A DNA stretch of 59,006 bases, from the NCBI RefSeq assembly GCF_000613445.1, contig NZ_BAIZ01000022.1, positions 1 through 59,006 on the forward strand, read 5' to 3'. Of the stretch, positions 57,020 through 59,006 are shown piece after piece (the first letter of the stretch is position 1; each line of letters starts with the position of its first letter). The notes under the pieces were generated by a model, which was not told the origin of the DNA, searched no databases, and worked only from the letters and a program-made list of their open reading frames with translations. Origin of the DNA: Hoylesella shahii DSM 15611 = JCM 12083. Its GTDB lineage: Bacteria; Bacteroidota; Bacteroidia; Bacteroidales; Bacteroidaceae. The position numbers were made by a program, and so were the translations under genes.

Positions 57020-58611
57020 TCAGTGCCGTTGACAAGGTCGTAAAAACCCCTTGTCGGTAACTTCCTCAACCGAACTAAATTTCTTGATACCAAAGAGGTC
57101 TTTGCCAATCCAATTCCAAAACTTGTTCAGCGCACGGTGTACATTAGAAATGAGGTGGGACACTTGTGCCTTTTTTTCAATGCCGCGAGTTTCGGCTAGT
57201 GTTTTCTTCGCCTGCTCTTCGAACTTCTTGGCATTCTCCTTACCACTGATACGGCTTAGAACCTCGCTTGCAACGCTATCTTCGTTATCCCTTATATCCT
57301 GATAGTTAGGGTCATTCAATACCTCGCTCCAAACGGACGTGTCTTTTAAGAGCTGCTTAACGCTGTTCCATCCGTCAGCGTTCTTTCTTCTCATAGCCTC
57401 CGCCCAGATGTGCGTGTATTCGTGGATTGGCGTTTCGGGATTGAGGCCGTCTTTGGTCAAGTATATCTTACCGCCAACAGTCCATCCGTAGATTGTCCCT
57501 TGTAGTGTTTTCATTTCGGTGTGCGGTAAGTCTTGCTCTACGCTTGGATAGGTATAATTGCCACCAAAGTCCTTGGTATGTAGCTTAACATCAGCATCAA
57601 TAACGCGGATATTGCCTGACACATCTTTTACGATATTCCCTTTCTGCAAGTCGGCAACGACAATCTGCCCATTGGAGAATACGGTATTCTCGGAATTAAT
57701 AGGGTTAAAGCCTAAGCTCTGCATATATGCAACGCGTTCTTCAACGGACAATGGTGTGGCGTTGGAAAAATCCACCGCATCTTGTTCGAGTATCTTCACG
57801 AAATGACCGCCAATCTCACCATAGCCAACGATACGATATGCAGAGTTGGGGAATATGCTGTTAAACAATGGAACAGCATCAATATCAGTCGGAAACTTCG
57901 CATCAAACTTACCCTTGGAAAGTTTGATTACATGTTTCCCATCCTTGGAAAGATAAACATCAGAGTCTGTGCCAATGGCAAAAGGCATCTGTTCGTCGGT
58001 AAATTCCGACAAGTCCGTATGCCAATGACCAGTGGCTATCGCCCAGCCTTTGAGCGCCTTTTCTTTTCTTCTCTCAACTTCTCTTCTTCCTGCCTTACTA
58101 GCGCGTCCATTCTTTGGGACTGCGCTCTCAGAAATTCTGCTGAATAGCGCATCCCTTTCGATTGCATCAAAGCCCAACGCTCCTTGTCGTCTTTGATACA
58201 TTTTTCGTTCCACGCTCTGTGGAAGTCGTTGAGATAACCGTCTTCCGTAAACATTGTTTGATGTTACTTTGTTTATGTATTTGTCTATCTTCTGCAAAGT
58301 TACGTCAGAAAAGTCACCCGACAAAACTTTCTCATAGATTTCTTGCGCCTCTTCCTTGCGGTGGCGTTCATCCTCGATACGTTCTTTACGTACTTGCTTA
58401 ACATCCTTGCCTGTGATAAGGGCGGTAGCCTCGTCAATGAGCCTATTCTTCTCCTCGCGTTTTTTTCTTCGTTCAGAGTTGCCACTCATCATTTCGGCAT
58501 CTTCACCAATCACCTCTACGGCCGTCTCTTCACTTACCATCTCTATGGGTATTCCAACGTCCTCCAATAGGGACAAAACGGCATTTGTCGCGAGTTATTG
58601 TCGTCTGTCAT
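57020..58611 (-). pseudogene. Polyvalent-protein fragment with kinase and HEYTH domains
   Basis: Open to 518 residues. Numbered from a TTG at 58576: charged helices at 30-105; a kinase-like domain about 178-332 with GTDSDVYLSKDGKHVIKL (nucleotide loop and Lys), DLQKGN (catalytic Asp/Asn) and VIDAD (metal Asp), as in polyvalent-protein kinases of phages and conjugative elements; then a zinc-protease-like HEYTH at 385-389. The frame switches near 58252 and 58065: the alternate frame between them (EDGYLNDFHRAW to RQEEEKLREEKK) is the more protein-like. Coding continues past a further break near 58588 (MTDDNNSR, and AELQVGEDVASS up to about 58660) until it meets transposase sequence. It is a truncated 3' part of a larger gene. 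Confidence 0.7.
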
Positions 58612-58641
58612 AGAAGATGCAACGTCTTCTCCGACCTGTAA

Positions 58642-59006
58642 TTCGGCTTTATCAACGGAGATACGCGGAAGCAACTGCTGGCCAGAGCTAAGTTCATATT
58701 AACCAAACACAAGTTCCAATGGACGGAATCCCAAAAACTCAGGGCTGAAATCATCTTTGGAAACTACCCTGAACTCAAGAAGGTTTACGAACTGGCTATG
58801 GAACTTACCGATATTTATAATGCCAGAAGCATCAAAAATGCTGCAAGATTAAAGTTAGCCAGGTGGTTTAACGAGGTAGAAAAGTTGGGAGTAGACAACT
58901 TTTATACGGTGATTGACACCTTTAAGACTCATTATGATACCATACTCAACTTCTTTGTCAATAGAGCAACCAATGCAAATGCCGAATCCTTCAACGCAAA
59001 AGTCAA
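58642..59006 (+). mobile_element. ISL3-family transposase fragment, both ends missing
   Basis: In frame after a stop at 58639-58641: NGDTRKQLLARAKFILTKHK, QWTESQKLRAEIIFGNYPEL, KKVYELAMELTDIYNAR, KLARWFNEVEKLGVDNFY and THYDTILNFFVNRATNANAE then SFNAKVK at the window edge. This is the C-terminal DDE part of ISL3 transposases, and the Glu of NANAESFNAK is the last catalytic residue. The N-terminal ~250 residues, with the zinc ribbon and first two Asp, are not upstream. It runs head-to-head with the polyvalent gene. No terminal inverted repeat is visible at the junction. Confidence 0.85.

Overview
The window looks like a chromosomal contig from a Prevotella-type member of the Bacteroidales. The main reasons are a MurF-alanine racemase fusion, a FimB/Mfa2-like lipoprotein, an extended lysyl-tRNA synthetase, and many promoters of the Bacteroidetes form TAnnTTTG about 5-60 nt before genes. 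No rRNA, tRNA or CRISPR array was seen.

Layout. 1-1983 (minus): an ECF sigma / anti-sigma / secreted protein / outer-membrane protein unit that runs off the left edge. 3298-6556: a fimbrial-type lipoprotein, an acyl-ACP thioesterase and a major OmpA-like porin. 6773-9817: cobU-cobT-cobS-cobC, the nucleotide-loop branch of cobalamin synthesis. 10005-20227: a DUF438/PAS protein, then a minus-strand housekeeping run (ndh, lysS, gpsA, a secreted JAMM-like protein, pgi, a HAD phosphatase). 20436-30894: an NlpE-like lipoprotein, a DsbA-family protein, a small secreted protein with a TonB receptor and a histidine-rich lipoprotein, oxyR, a GIN-domain protein, an rRNA methyltransferase, a membrane protein and a small porin. 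31334-37593: murF-alr, nicotinamidase, a flavodoxin-ferredoxin protein and an M6 metalloprotease. 38940-53431: uvrD/pcrA, mtgA, an OmpA lipoprotein, a thioredoxin and a rhodanese, a DbpA-like helicase, two TPR proteins, gyrA and a glutamine-amidotransferase-like protein. 54786-56549: umuDC. 57020-59006: a degraded mobile-element gene (kinase-type polyvalent protein) joined to an ISL3 transposase fragment.

The most unusual content is intergenic. The four longest gaps (1.2-1.35 kb each) each carry exactly one array of six 22-bp units (132 bp in every case) built from 11-bp half-sites, and each array has a conserved companion box 130-255 bp away. Separately, three 195-197-bp elements with about 20-bp terminal inverted repeats and a conserved internal hairpin look like a MITE family; two of them, inverted, bracket the ferredoxin and M6 protease genes. 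A region after the OmpA lipoprotein gene has two interleaved perfect inverted repeats (12 and 14 bp) in pseudoknot geometry.

About sixteen reading-frame breaks, almost all explained by one missing base, occur in otherwise intact genes including gyrA and uvrD. This pattern suggests sequence indel errors rather than real pseudogenes. I annotate these genes as single loci and give the approximate break points.
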